64,000 nt of DNA from Litchfieldella anticariensis FP35 = DSM 16096 (GCF_000409775.1 NZ_KE332377.1:682001-746000); one strand, 5' to 3'; positions 1 through 8,629 are shown, numbered from the stretch's first letter. Notes: generated by a model not told the origin, from the letters alone. Program-made: numbers and translations.

Positions 1-344
1 ATCATTTGTTGGTCTTTCTCTCGACCTTCGCCTTCCTGCCAGACATGTTACGTGCGGGAGTCAAGATATATCGCTATCAGCCTGGTTTTTTGCATCAGAA
101 GGTAATGTTGATCGACGACCACAGCGCGGCCGTTGGTACCGTCAATCTCGATAATCGTTCCTTCAGGCTCAATTTCGAGATCACGGCTTTCGTATCTGAC
201 AAGCGCTTCGCGGCGGAGGTCCGGCTAATGCTCGAGAAAGACTTTGCCGCTTGCCGTCGTATCAGTTACGACGAACTCAGACAGCGGCCATTATGGAAGA
301 AACTGGTTTCGCGTGCGGCTTATCTGTTGTCTCCGGTTCAATGA
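1..344 (+). CDS. cls: Cardiolipin synthase, C-terminal part (5' truncated by window edge)
   Basis: The reading frame is open from the first bases, so only the last 113 residues are visible. They hold the second phospholipase-D HKD motif (HQKVMLIDD, followed by GTVNLDNRS) and the stretch RSFRLNFEI, a pattern typical of bacterial cardiolipin synthases. These membrane enzymes join two phosphatidylglycerols into cardiolipin and glycerol. The visible part ends in a basic tail, as in the family. The first HKD motif and the membrane segments lie upstream of the window. The clsA, clsB and clsC subtypes cannot be separated from this fragment, although the sequence looks most like the ClsA C-terminus. 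Confidence 0.88.
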   Translation, partial: HLLVFLSTFAFLPDMLRAGVKIYRYQPGFLHQKVMLIDDHSAAVGTVNLDNRSFRLNFEITAFVSDKRFAAEVRLMLEKDFAACRRISYDELRQRPLWKKLVSRAAYLLSPVQ

Positions 345-476
345 ACATCATCTCGACAAGCGCAGCCTCGGCTGCAAGGCTGCGCCATGGCGTTGCAGAA
401 AATCGACAGCGTCGTTGGCCGGTCGATGTCGCTCAAGTAAACTGTTGTTTTCCATGACACGTCATCGGGAGTCACG

Positions 477-1394
477 GTGAACCTCGAGACCAAATGGCTG
501 GAAGATTTCGTCGCTCTGGCCAACACCCGCAGCTTTTCCGCATCGGCGCGACAGCGTCATGTCACTCAACCGGCGTTCAGCCGGCGCATTCGCTCTCTTG
601 AGCAAGCGGTGGGCGTAACCTTAGTGGATCGTTCCACCACCCCAGTAGGGCTGACGCCAGAAGGGCAACTGTTTCTGGTCACGGCCCGTAATCTGGTCGA
701 ACAGCTCAGTGAATGCCTGGGCCATCTACGCGGCCTGTCGATGGCCAACGAAGCGCTCGATATCGTCGCCGCCCATTCCCTGGCACTGGCTTTCTATCCG
801 CAATGGATCTCACGTCTCCAGCAAGGGCTGGGGGAACTGCCCACACGGCTGGTGGCCATGAACGTTGGCGACGCCATCCACGTACTGCGCGAAGGCAACT
901 GTGATTTGATGCTCGGCTATTACGATCCTTATGCCAGCATGCAACTCGATGCCGAGGTCTTTCCGTCCTTTTCCATCGGCCAAGTCAAGATGATACCAGT
1001 CTGCCTTCCTGACGAGCAGGGGCGGCCGCGCTTTCCCCTGGACGGCGAAGAACCAATTCCCTATTTAGCCTATACCCAAGGAGCTTTTCTCGGCCGTAGT
1101 GTACGAATGTTGCTGAAGAACGACCCGCTGCGTCTACGCTTGCGGACCGTCTACGAGACAGCAATGGCCGAGGGGCTGAAAGGTATGATGCTGCAAGGGG
1201 TTGGCATGGCCTGGATTCCTGACTTCTGTATCCGGGAGGAGCTGGCTACCGGTCGCTTGGTCAGGGCCGCGGATAGTACATGGGACGTGCCGTTGGAAAT
1301 TCGCCTTTATCGCTGTTCCCTGGTCCACAAGCCTGGCGTAGAGAAATTGTGGCGACAGATGATGAAGCTTCCGCGCGATTTCCTCCAAGCCTAA
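477..1394 (+). CDS. LysR-family transcriptional regulator, HypT/YjiE-like
   Basis: A 305-residue LysR protein. The N-terminal winged helix-turn-helix (about residues 4-65) contains ETKWLEDFVAL, SFSASA and VTQPAFSRRIRSLEQ. A periplasmic-binding-like effector domain follows. The opening resembles E. coli HypT (YjiE), which begins its HTH with an almost identical ETKW motif and responds to hypochlorite through methionine oxidation. The start is GTG at 477; no ATG fits the domain boundary. The C-terminal block WDVPLEIRLYR also occurs in the LysR protein at 36850-37800, so the two are paralogues. The target is unknown. The neighbours (cls, and nadM on the other strand) do not suggest one. Confidence 0.85.
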   Translation: MNLETKWLEDFVALANTRSFSASARQRHVTQPAFSRRIRSLEQAVGVTLVDRSTTPVGLTPEGQLFLVTARNLVEQLSECLGHLRGLSMANEALDIVAAHSLALAFYPQWISRLQQGLGELPTRLVAMNVGDAIHVLREGNCDLMLGYYDPYASMQLDAEVFPSFSIGQVKMIPVCLPDEQGRPRFPLDGEEPIPYLAYTQGAFLGRSVRMLLKNDPLRLRLRTVYETAMAEGLKGMMLQGVGMAWIPDFCIREELATGRLVRAADSTWDVPLEIRLYRCSLVHKPGVEKLWRQMMKLPRDFLQA

Positions 1395-1445
1395 GAATAC
1401 ACTGAATGATTTCCTGCGTGAGTGAGTCACTGCATGGCGCGGTTC

Positions 1446-2531
1446 TCAGGGGCCGCTGAAGTCGGCAGGCAGACCCAGGAAGTTCTGAATGATGAAGAAG
1501 TGATCCTCGAACAGAGTCTCCGGCTCGAGATCGGCCAATGCCACCCAACGTGCTTGATCACCACCTTTGACTGGCTTGAGCCGGGGAAGTTGTTGTTCGG
1601 GGCGTAGTGCGAAGTAGAAGGCCTCGGCCAAGGTTCGGCCACGCCAACTGCGGTGGGGCTCATCGAACAATCGTTGGCCACGCAATGAGCCCTTCAGCAC
1701 CGGTTCGGGCACCTTGAGGCGTACCCGCTCGCGCAACTCGCGCAAGCAGGCATCCAGTAACCGCTCATGGGGATTGATGAACCCGCCAGGTAAGGCCAGT
1801 AGCCCTTTGCCTGGAGCGGCGGTGCGATTGACCAGCAGTACGTGGCCGGACTGTACCACCACGGCATTGACGGTGACGAAGATAGGCGGATAGGGCGCTT
1901 CCGCCCAGGCCTGGCGATACTGATTCAGCAAATGCTGCTCTTCCAGTAGTTGTTGCCAGGGTTCGCTGCCTTCGAAGTCCCGTAGCGTCTGATGTACGCT
2001 CGGGGGCAAGTCATGAGCGGCCCCTGTCGTCATATAGTCGTTCGCCGAGGACAGCGATCGAAATAGACGCTCCCGAATTCGGCTCGCAGAAATGCCTTCG
2101 ACCAGCGGTACACTGACTGATTCCCATTGTGGGAACAGGCTAAGGTAGTAGCTCGATTGTCCCCGACTCGCACCGATCAGCCCGATTCTGGGAAGCTTGC
2201 CATGACTGGGGCTGGCTATGTCGCGCACCTTGCGCTGTACATCACGTACCCAGACATCGTTGTTGTACAGGGCATCCAGCAACGGCTCGATTTCCAGGCG
2301 CTGGTTGTCTTCCTCGTCAAAGCAGCTCCTGAGCATTGTCAGCCGCTCTTCGAAGCGCCATGGGTTACGTAGTGAGCGTGCCTGCCAAGCGGACCCGACC
2401 AATACGATGACCTGACGTGCCCGTTTCAAGGCTTCGTGGATTACCGCCAAATGCCCCAGGTGGGGGGGTTGGAAGCGCCCGATGAACACTAGGCAGTCGA
2501 AATCGGGCAGCGGCTGTGGCGAAGACGCCAT
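1446..2531 (-). CDS. NMN adenylyltransferase / Nudix fusion protein (NadM-Nudix)
   Basis: A 361-residue two-domain protein. Residues about 12-180 form a nucleotidyltransferase with GRFQPPHLGH (H24xxH27), which makes NAD from NMN and ATP. Residues about 205-350 form a Nudix domain like those of NadM-Nudix enzymes, which hydrolyse ADP-ribose and so recycle NAD breakdown products. The Nudix box starts normally (GGFINPHE, then RELRE), but the second glutamate of the usual EE pair is arginine (R269), and the later glycine position is also arginine. That glutamate is a main metal ligand in Nudix enzymes, so the hydrolase half may be weak or inactive. The gene stands alone on the minus strand and ends 51 nt past the LysR gene, convergent with it. 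Confidence 0.9.
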   Translation of the reverse strand: MASSPQPLPDFDCLVFIGRFQPPHLGHLAVIHEALKRARQVIVLVGSAWQARSLRNPWRFEERLTMLRSCFDEEDNQRLEIEPLLDALYNNDVWVRDVQRKVRDIASPSHGKLPRIGLIGASRGQSSYYLSLFPQWESVSVPLVEGISASRIRERLFRSLSSANDYMTTGAAHDLPPSVHQTLRDFEGSEPWQQLLEEQHLLNQYRQAWAEAPYPPIFVTVNAVVVQSGHVLLVNRTAAPGKGLLALPGGFINPHERLLDACLRELRERVRLKVPEPVLKGSLRGQRLFDEPHRSWRGRTLAEAFYFALRPEQQLPRLKPVKGGDQARWVALADLEPETLFEDHFFIIQNFLGLPADFSGP

Positions 2532-2710
2532 AAAATCCCCCGGAGCAATACATGTGGCAATGGCCTGCGACCGCTACATTATCAAGGCCAATGCACGTCG
2601 CTGCAATGCAGCTATACCCTCTTTGGCCATGTCAGTAAACGCTTGATTAACTGCATGATCTGCCGGCCTCGCGTATGCTTCAACATGAATGGAAAGGCTG
2701 AGGAGCATTC

Positions 2711-3616
2711 GTGATCAAGGATCTGACCCTCTATTGGTGGCACATCGTTCGCGACGCCACGAGCTTATGGATCGAGCGCAATGCCTTCAGTTATGCCGGC
2801 TCGTTAGCGTTCTATACGCTGTTTTCCTTGGCGCCAACCGTGATCATTGCCGTCACGGTGATTGGTATCGTGCTGGGAGAAGATGCTGCCCGAGGGCAGA
2901 TCGTGGCCCAGCTTCAGGACACCATGGGGGTAGAGGCGGCCACGGCCATTGAGCATGCCGTCGCCCAGTCGCGCATCGAAGAGTCTGGGCTCATGCCCTC
3001 ATTGCTCGGGTTTGGTGCACTACTGGTAGGGGCAACCACGGTCTTTGCCCAAATGCAGTTCTCACTCAATACCATCTGGGGAGTGACGGCCAAACCGAGT
3101 AGCAATAGTTTATGGATTTTCCTCAAGAACCGGATACTATCGCTGACAGTGGTGCTGGCGTTCGGCTTCATCATGCTGGTGTCTTTGGCCTTTGGCATCG
3201 TATTGCGAGCGTTACTGCATGCCACCAGTCTATTGCCTGCAATCGAGGCATTACTCGGCGGTGCCGAATTCCTGGTGTCGTTGGCAATGATCGCCGCCTT
3301 GTTTGCCACCATCTTCAAGGTATTGCCCGATGTCGTGTTGCATTGGAAGGATGTCGTTGTCGGGGCGGTGGTCACCGCCGTGTTATTCGCGATAGGACGC
3401 TACGCCATCGCAACCTACCTTGCTTATACTGCAACGGCCTCGACCTATGGCGCCGCCGGCTCCGTGGTGCTGGTTCTGCTGTGGGTCTATTACTCGTCCC
3501 TTATCCTTCTGTATGGTGCCGCCTTCACCAAGTGCTACCTGTTGGCGCGCGGTCGTGACATCGTGCCTCGTAACACGGCGGTGCTGGTCAGGCGCGAGTT
3601 GATGACCGAGGAGTGA
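2711..3616 (+). CDS. YihY/BrkB family inner-membrane protein
   Basis: A 301-residue polytopic membrane protein of the YihY (UPF0761, formerly RNase BN/BrkB) family. Family signatures include the N-terminal AFSYAGSLAFYTLFSLAPT, and near the C-terminus YGAAGSVVLVLLWVYYSSLILLYGA (split here as YGAAGSVV and WVYYSS). About six hydrophobic segments are visible. The function is not established for the family; the old RNase BN assignment was withdrawn. The start is GTG at 2711, with GAGG about 9 nt upstream. The gene is monocistronic and is followed by an intrinsic terminator at 3634-3668. Confidence 0.88.
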   Translation: MIKDLTLYWWHIVRDATSLWIERNAFSYAGSLAFYTLFSLAPTVIIAVTVIGIVLGEDAARGQIVAQLQDTMGVEAATAIEHAVAQSRIEESGLMPSLLGFGALLVGATTVFAQMQFSLNTIWGVTAKPSSNSLWIFLKNRILSLTVVLAFGFIMLVSLAFGIVLRALLHATSLLPAIEALLGGAEFLVSLAMIAALFATIFKVLPDVVLHWKDVVVGAVVTAVLFAIGRYAIATYLAYTATASTYGAAGSVVLVLLWVYYSSLILLYGAAFTKCYLLARGRDIVPRNTAVLVRRELMTEE

Positions 3617-3633
3617 GAAGGAAGTAAAACTGC

Positions 3634-3668
3634 AAAGCCTGCCCTCATCTAGCTAGGGGCAGGCTTTT
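3634..3668. terminator. Bidirectional intrinsic terminator between yihY-like gene and leucine dehydrogenase-like gene
   Basis: GCCTGCCC (3637-3644) pairs with GGGCAGGC (3657-3664). The stem is flanked by AAA on the left and TTTT on the right, so it can act on both strands. It lies between two convergent genes. Confidence 0.85.
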
Positions 3669-3693
3669 CGCTTGGGCTTTCAAGTCCCCCCCT

Positions 3694-4752
3694 TCAAGCA
3701 GCCTGATGCGTCTGCGCCTTGAAGCGTTCTTCGGCTACCCGATCGGCAATTTCTTCCGGCGGAGAGTGTTCGCGGCGGGCACGTTGGAATATCTCATCCA
3801 AGGTATCCTCGATGCCTTCGACATGAGTCATCACGTCTTCCCGGCGATAGTCGTGACGACGCTGCCACGCCACTTCGATCACGCCTCCAGCATTGGCAGC
3901 ATAGTCAGGCGTATAGAGAATGCCGCGCTCGTGCAGCCGTCTTCCCGCCGCTGGGGTGGCAAGCTGATTGTTGGCGGCGCCAGCGACGACGCGAACTTTC
4001 AGACGCTCGCAAACCTGATCGTCAATCACACCTCCCAGAGCACAGGGGGCGAAAACGTCAGCATCCACGTCGAAAATTTCGGCGGGAGCTACCACTTCGG
4101 CACCAAGCTCCTTGGCCAGTTGTGCGGTAGCGGCTTCGTTCACATCACTGACAACCAACTGGGCACCGGCAGCTCGCAATTCGCGAGCCAGATACGCTCC
4201 TACATGACCGACCCCTTGAATCGCTACTCTGAGATCTTGCAGATGCGTTCGGCCAAGGCCGTGACGTACCGCGCAACGCAAGGCACAAAACACGCCGTGG
4301 GCGGTAAAGGGTGAAGGGTCACCGGACTCGACCCCTGGTTTACGCAAACCACTGACGTGTTCGGTTTGCCTGGCTATCACCTGCATATCCGCCTCACTGG
4401 AGCCGGAGTCTTCAGCCGTGATATAGCGACCTCCCAATGAGTCGACCAAGCGACCCATGGCTTCGAGCAGAGCAGACGTCTTGTGGCGTATGGGGTCGGC
4501 GATGATCACCGCCTTACCACCCCCCAACGGTAGGTTGGCCAATGCCGACTTGTAAGTCATACCGCGGGACAATCGTAATACATCGGTCAGAGCATCCTCT
4601 TCGCTAGCGTAGGGATATATGCGCAAACCGCCCAAGGCTGGGCCGCGATAGGTGTTATGGATGGCAATGATGGCCTGCAGGCCGCTGTTGTCGTCGAAGC
4701 CGAAAACGACCTGTTCATGTCGATCGAATTCCGGATGCTGGAAGACTCGCAT
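3694..4752 (-). CDS. Glu/Leu/Phe/Val dehydrogenase family protein (leucine dehydrogenase-like)
   Basis: About 352 residues when started at ATG 4752. This start is preferred over an upstream one at 4806 because family proteins begin close to FQHPEFDRHEQVVF and because an AAGGGA Shine-Dalgarno lies about 9 nt upstream. The N-terminal dimerisation/substrate domain contains GPALGGLR and the catalytic lysine block LPLGGGKAVI. The NAD-binding domain contains the Rossmann-like IQGVGHVGAYLA. The length fits leucine or valine dehydrogenases, which reversibly deaminate branched-chain amino acids to 2-oxoacids with NAD. Substrate preference cannot be read from the sequence. The gene is divergent from acylphosphatase and convergent with the yihY-like gene. 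Confidence 0.87.
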   Translation of the reverse strand: MRVFQHPEFDRHEQVVFGFDDNSGLQAIIAIHNTYRGPALGGLRIYPYASEEDALTDVLRLSRGMTYKSALANLPLGGGKAVIIADPIRHKTSALLEAMGRLVDSLGGRYITAEDSGSSEADMQVIARQTEHVSGLRKPGVESGDPSPFTAHGVFCALRCAVRHGLGRTHLQDLRVAIQGVGHVGAYLARELRAAGAQLVVSDVNEAATAQLAKELGAEVVAPAEIFDVDADVFAPCALGGVIDDQVCERLKVRVVAGAANNQLATPAAGRRLHERGILYTPDYAANAGGVIEVAWQRRHDYRREDVMTHVEGIEDTLDEIFQRARREHSPPEEIADRVAEERFKAQTHQAA

Positions 4753-4880
4753 GGCGGTATCCCTTTTGAGGATTGTTGTTGATGGGCCGGGTAGGGCCAC
4801 TAGCATGGTTTACGAAAGCTTTTGGCTTCTCGTACTTGAAAGACTAGCGCACCTGAAGAAGCGTTCCCACCCTGGCGCTT

Positions 4881-4909
4881 TTGTTGGCATTCTGGTGAGC
4901 TGCTAGAAA
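4881..4909 (+). promoter_or_regulatory. Weak candidate sigma-70 promoter for acylphosphatase
   Basis: TTGTTG (4881-4886) and TAGAAA (4904-4909) are 17 nt apart and lie 38 nt before the acyP start. The boxes match only partly, so this is a weak inference from position and spacing. Confidence 0.3.
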
Positions 4910-4946
4910 TAGGATCAAGGATCAATACAGGTGAATGGAGGCGGCA

Positions 4947-5219
4947 ATGGCGAAATGCTGTGTAAAGGCGGTAGTGACCGGCAAGGTACAAGGCGTATGG
5001 TTTCGTCGTGCAACTCAGGAACAAGCATTACGAATGAGGGTGACCGGCTATGCCAAGAACCTGCCTGATGGGCGAGTGGAGGTACTGTTATGCGGAGAGG
5101 GGGAGGCCGTCAATAGTGTGACCCAGTGGCTGTGGCAGGGGCCGCCAGATGCCCGGGTGACACATGTCGAATTGGAAGGCGTCGAGTGGAGAGACCATGA
5201 CGCCTTCCTTACGCTTTGA
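4947..5219 (+). CDS. acyP: Acylphosphatase
   Basis: A 90-residue protein with the whole acylphosphatase fold. GKVQGVWFRRATQEQA carries the phosphate-binding loop and the catalytic arginine. GYAKNLPDGRVEVLLCG carries the catalytic asparagine. These cytosolic enzymes hydrolyse acyl phosphates such as carbamoyl phosphate or 1,3-bisphosphoglycerate; the role in the cell is not firmly known. The start at 4947 is chosen over 4935 because GGAGG sits 5 nt upstream of it and is part of the codons that would follow 4935. The gene ends 14 nt from the convergent nucleoside hydrolase. Confidence 0.93.
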   Translation: MAKCCVKAVVTGKVQGVWFRRATQEQALRMRVTGYAKNLPDGRVEVLLCGEGEAVNSVTQWLWQGPPDARVTHVELEGVEWRDHDAFLTL

Positions 5220-5233
5220 GCTTTTGGCGGTTG

Positions 5234-6175
5234 CTATTTGAGGGTATCGACGATCCACTCTACGACCGCCTTGCCATCGGCACCGGTACACACCTCGACC
5301 ACAGGGGTTCTCGCCCAACGTTCATCAATGAAAGGCCGTCCCTCCAGGGCAAAGACGGTTTGGCCCTCGGCGTCACCCTCGGTGATGACAGTGAGGTGGC
5401 CGCGAGCGGTGGTGAAAAGCTCCGGTTTGATCAACCAGGCCAGAGCACAGCTATCGTGAGGACAGCATCCATCGATTCCCAAGGCACCGCGGTAGAAGTC
5501 ACTGTAGAAGGCATAGCTGCCGGCCAGCACGTTGCCCAAGCGTCCTTGACCAGCCGCAATAGCTTCCATGTCGACAGGTCGCAACACGCAACGATGGGTG
5601 GCATCCAGCCCGACCATGGTCAACGGCCAATCGGCAGTCAATACCCGGGATGCTGCATGCGGATCGTTGAAGATATTGGCCTCAGCCACAGGGGTGACAT
5701 TACCCCCTTCCTTGACCGAGCCTCCCATGATCACCACCTGCTTGACCTTGGTGACAATATTGGGATCGAGTTGCAAAGCGGTCGCTAGATTGCCCAATGG
5801 CCCGACTGCCACCAGCGTGATTTCTCCCGGGCGAGCGTTGACCTGATCGATGATGAACTGGGCTGCACTACGAGCCTCAGCTTGTCCCTTGATGGGGGGG
5901 AGGTCGATATTGCCGAGTCCGTTTTCACCATGAATGAAAGCTGGTGCGGGATGCTTGGCTTTGACCAATGGTGCAGCAGCGCCTTGGGCAACGGAGACGA
6001 TTTTTCCAGCCAGCTCGCTAAGCAACAAGGCGTTGTGCGTGGCGGTTTCCACGTCCACGTTGCCATAGGTGGTGGTTAGTCCCAGCAACTCAATCTCAGG
6101 GTGGGCGAGAGCAATGGCAATAGCTTGGGCGTCGTCGACCCCAGGGTCAGTATCGAAGATGATCGGGTAGCTCAT
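5234..6175 (-). CDS. Nucleoside hydrolase (IunH/Rih family)
   Basis: A 313-residue inosine-uridine-preferring nucleoside hydrolase. The calcium-binding N-terminal motif DTDPGVDDAQA is intact, as are the inner MGGSVKEGGNVTPVAEANIFNDP block and the later GLDATH segment. The enzyme splits ribonucleosides into base and ribose in the cytosol. It is the last gene of a minus-strand group, 19 nt after a ribokinase-like gene that could phosphorylate the ribose released. Specificity among rihA, rihB and rihC types cannot be decided from the sequence. Confidence 0.92.
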   Translation of the reverse strand: MSYPIIFDTDPGVDDAQAIAIALAHPEIELLGLTTTYGNVDVETATHNALLLSELAGKIVSVAQGAAAPLVKAKHPAPAFIHGENGLGNIDLPPIKGQAEARSAAQFIIDQVNARPGEITLVAVGPLGNLATALQLDPNIVTKVKQVVIMGGSVKEGGNVTPVAEANIFNDPHAASRVLTADWPLTMVGLDATHRCVLRPVDMEAIAAGQGRLGNVLAGSYAFYSDFYRGALGIDGCCPHDSCALAWLIKPELFTTARGHLTVITEGDAEGQTVFALEGRPFIDERWARTPVVEVCTGADGKAVVEWIVDTLK

Positions 6176-6194
6176 GGGATTTCCTTTTCCTCTC

Positions 6195-7115
6195 TCAATA
6201 TGATGTCAATTTCAGCTTAGGCCAGTGACGTGTAGTGGCTTCGACATCGCTGTCAACGGGGATGCTGGGGGCCGCTCCAGCACGCTGCACACATAGCGCC
6301 GAAGCCGCGCTAGCCAAGCGTAGGCAATATTCAACATCATGTCCGTGTTGGCGGGCCGCCATGAAATAGCCGATAAAGGTATCGCCTGCAGCGGTGGTGT
6401 CGACAGCCTCGACCTGGTGAGCAGGCAGGCACAAACGCTCTCGGTCGTGTTGATAGCAAACTCCTTCGTTTCCCAGAGTCAGAACGATTTCGACCTTGGG
6501 CAAGCGATGTCCTAGCGCGTCCAACAACGCATGTTGATCGGTTTTCTCGTCGAGTTCCAGAAGTGCCGTGGCTTCGCCGCGATTGACGAACAGTAACTGA
6601 CATGCCTCCAGAGGTAATTCGAGTACGTCGGCTGTCATTGGCGCCGGGTTGAAAGCAATGGCCATACCACGTTCGCGAGCGAGCGTCATGATATGCGACA
6701 AGCCATTGCACTCATTCTGCAATAGCAACCAATCACCGGGATTTGCCTGAGCGATCAGGGCATCGATTCTCGAGACCTCGAAACCATGATTGGCGCCAGG
6801 GAACAGAATGATGGCATTCTCGCCTCGATCATCGACCTGAATTAAAGCATGGCCGCTGGGATCGTCGATCAGTTCGACATTGGAGGTGTCCACTCCAGCC
6901 GCTGACAAAGTTTCAAGTACCCAGTGATCAATGTTTCCGAGTCGTCCCCAATGACAAACGTTGCCACCGGCACGGGCGATGGCTAGCGACTGGTTGGCTC
7001 CCTTGCCGCCAAGCACCTGGCGATAACTCGAGCTGGCCAGGGTTTCTCCTGGACGGACGAGGTGTGGTACCCGGTAGATATGGTCGATATTGATAGAGCC
7101 GAAGTTGTAGAGCAT
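6195..7115 (-). CDS. PfkB-family sugar kinase, ribokinase-like
   Basis: A 306-residue PfkB-family kinase. Its start, NFGSINIDHIYRVPHLVRPGE, and its GGKGANQSLAIARAG block match ribokinases. The C-terminal anion-hole/catalytic motif reads DTTAAGDTFIGYF, with the catalytic aspartate present and the usual first GAG glycine replaced by alanine (A-A-G-D), which is common in ribokinases. It lies between a hydroxyacid dehydrogenase gene (24 nt upstream) and a nucleoside hydrolase (19 nt downstream). Phosphorylation of ribose from nucleosides to ribose 5-phosphate is the natural inference. Other sugars are not excluded. Confidence 0.87.
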   Translation of the reverse strand: MLYNFGSINIDHIYRVPHLVRPGETLASSSYRQVLGGKGANQSLAIARAGGNVCHWGRLGNIDHWVLETLSAAGVDTSNVELIDDPSGHALIQVDDRGENAIILFPGANHGFEVSRIDALIAQANPGDWLLLQNECNGLSHIMTLARERGMAIAFNPAPMTADVLELPLEACQLLFVNRGEATALLELDEKTDQHALLDALGHRLPKVEIVLTLGNEGVCYQHDRERLCLPAHQVEAVDTTAAGDTFIGYFMAARQHGHDVEYCLRLASAASALCVQRAGAAPSIPVDSDVEATTRHWPKLKLTSY

Positions 7116-7139
7116 GGGGTCTCCTCGGGCGAAGCGGAA

Positions 7140-8081
7140 TCATGCACGGGTCTGGTACCAACGGTGCAGATTCTCGGCGGTAAGGCGAACCACGTTGGCA
7201 CGTGCCTCAGGGGTAATCCAGGCGTTGTGAGGGGTAACGATCAGGTTGAGCGGTTCAGCGGCGGCCGCAATCAAGGGATGGCCGTCGCGTGGTGGTTCGG
7301 CGGGTAACGTATCAATACCCAAACCGCCCAGTCGCCCACCTCGGAGGGCGTCGAGTGCGGCCAATTCGTCGATGATGCCACCACGTGCGCAGTTGATCAG
7401 CAATGCATCACGCTGCATTCGTCCCAGCATGTCGGCATCGATCAAGTGATGTGTCGCTTCGGTCAAGGGGCAGTGCAAGCTGACGATATCGGCCTCTGGT
7501 GCCAAGTCAGCAAGTGATGGGCGGTCGTCGCTGGCCTCATTACCCGGGCGAGCGGTGAAACTTACGCGCGTGCCGAACGCTTCGGCTAATGTCGCCACTC
7601 GCCGTCCCAATTCACCCTGGCCGACGATGACCAAATGCTTGCCGGCAAGCTCCAAGGTGCGATGATTCATCAAGCAAAAGAAGAGGCTTTCCCCCCAACG
7701 GCCAGCAGCTACGTCGCGCTGATAGAGCGGTAGCCGGTTGGCCAGAGCCAGCATCAGCATCAGCGTGTGTTGGGCAACACTCTGCGTGCCATAGGCTGTT
7801 ACGTTCCTGACGTCGATACCCAGACGTTTGGCAGCCTCCATGTCGATATTGTTGGTACCAGTGGCCAGCACACAGATCAACTCGAGTTCGGGCAGTGCTT
7901 CCAGTACCTTGGCATCCAGGACGACCTTGTTGACGATGGCGATCTGGGCGCCGGTGAGGCGAGTGACACGTTCCTCAGGCGAGGTAATGTCATGGGCTTC
8001 CAGTTCCTGTACTTCCTCATGCAGGGGGGTAAGATCGATATCATCGCCAAGCGTCGCGGTATCGAGAATCACGGCTTTCAT
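7140..8081 (-). CDS. D-2-hydroxyacid dehydrogenase (glycerate/hydroxypyruvate-type)
   Basis: A 313-residue NAD(P)-dependent 2-hydroxyacid dehydrogenase. Visible elements are VLATGTNNIDMEAAKRLGI, the Rossmann segment VIVGQGELGRRVA, SLHCPLTEATHHLI, the catalytic arginine in NCARGGIIDE, a GIDTLPAEPP glutamate block and the catalytic histidine in TPHNAWITPEAR. The family reduces 2-oxoacids such as hydroxypyruvate or glyoxylate. The Rossmann loop reads GQGELG instead of the usual GxGxxG, so it matches. It is the first gene of the three-gene minus-strand group with the ribokinase and nucleoside hydrolase. AAAGGAAT serves as ribosome-binding site upstream of ATG 8081. What it does in nucleoside salvage is unclear. 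Confidence 0.88.
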   Translation of the reverse strand: MKAVILDTATLGDDIDLTPLHEEVQELEAHDITSPEERVTRLTGAQIAIVNKVVLDAKVLEALPELELICVLATGTNNIDMEAAKRLGIDVRNVTAYGTQSVAQHTLMLMLALANRLPLYQRDVAAGRWGESLFFCLMNHRTLELAGKHLVIVGQGELGRRVATLAEAFGTRVSFTARPGNEASDDRPSLADLAPEADIVSLHCPLTEATHHLIDADMLGRMQRDALLINCARGGIIDELAALDALRGGRLGGLGIDTLPAEPPRDGHPLIAAAAEPLNLIVTPHNAWITPEARANVVRLTAENLHRWYQTRA

Positions 8082-8118
8082 GGTCAGATTCCTTTTTCAC
8101 GGCACCGGGAGCGCCAAC

Positions 8119-8149
8119 TTGCCCGCCGGGGGGCGCAACACGCTATAAT
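8119..8149 (+). promoter_or_regulatory. Candidate sigma-70 promoter upstream of the fmdB-aspS genes
   Basis: TTGCCC (8119-8124) and a perfect TATAAT (8144-8149) are separated by 19 nt. The pair lies in the 200-nt divergent gap, about 130 nt before the FmdB-like gene. The -10 box is consensus; the spacer is slightly long. Confidence 0.5.
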
Positions 8150-8281
8150 ATTCGGCTTTCAAGCCTAGCTTGGAAAGTACGACGAGTGGCCACATATTGC
8201 CAGCTGCCAAATCAGTGGCTGCGCGATACCCCGGTCATCGCGTTTCTACAGGCGTTTTCGTATCCAAGGGTGATGAAAACC

Positions 8282-8554
8282 ATGCCGATCTATGAATATG
8301 AGTGCAAGGCCTGTGGCCATCGTCTGGAAAAGCTGCAGAAAGTCAGTGCCGCGCCGTTGACCGACTGCCCAAGCTGCGATGCCGCCGAACTGACCCGTCT
8401 GGTATCGGCCGCTGGCTTTCGCCTGGCGGGCGGTGGCTGGTACGAGACCGACTTCAAGTCGGGTGGCAAGAAGAATCTGGCTGGAGACGGTAGTAGTAGC
8501 GATGGCGGTACCTCCAAGACATCCGCCGAGAGCAGCAAGACAGCCTCCGCTTGA
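8282..8554 (+). CDS. FmdB-family zinc-ribbon protein
   Basis: A 90-residue protein that opens with MPIYEYECKACGHRLEKLQK and continues with a second CPSC knuckle, giving a four-cysteine zinc ribbon of the FmdB/CxxC_CxxC_SSSS type. The middle has the usual AGFRLAGGGWYETDFK block. The tail is rich in Ser, Gly, Thr and Lys and is probably disordered. The start at 8282 is chosen because the family always begins with MPIYEYxC; an upstream in-frame start at 8186 has no supporting homology. The molecular role is unknown. In many gammaproteobacteria it sits directly before aspS, as here. Confidence 0.88.
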   Translation: MPIYEYECKACGHRLEKLQKVSAAPLTDCPSCDAAELTRLVSAAGFRLAGGGWYETDFKSGGKKNLAGDGSSSDGGTSKTSAESSKTASA

Positions 8555-8585
8555 GTGTTGGCCGGCAGCTTGTGCCGGCCAACAC
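8555..8585. terminator. Perfect 13-bp hairpin between fmdB-like gene and aspS, without a T-tract
   Basis: The arms 8555-8567 (GTGTTGGCCGGCA) and 8573-8585 pair perfectly around a 5-nt loop, starting one base after the fmdB stop codon. No run of T follows, so it may be a processing or mRNA-stability hairpin rather than a full terminator. Confidence 0.6.
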
Positions 8586-8629
8586 CGACAATGACGAATT
8601 TTCGATAACGCAACAGAACAGGATTTGAC

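Noticed and set aside
1421-1431. Small palindrome AGTGA-G-TCACT after the first LysR gene as a terminator
   Set aside because: Five base pairs with a 1-nt centre and no T-run are too weak to call.
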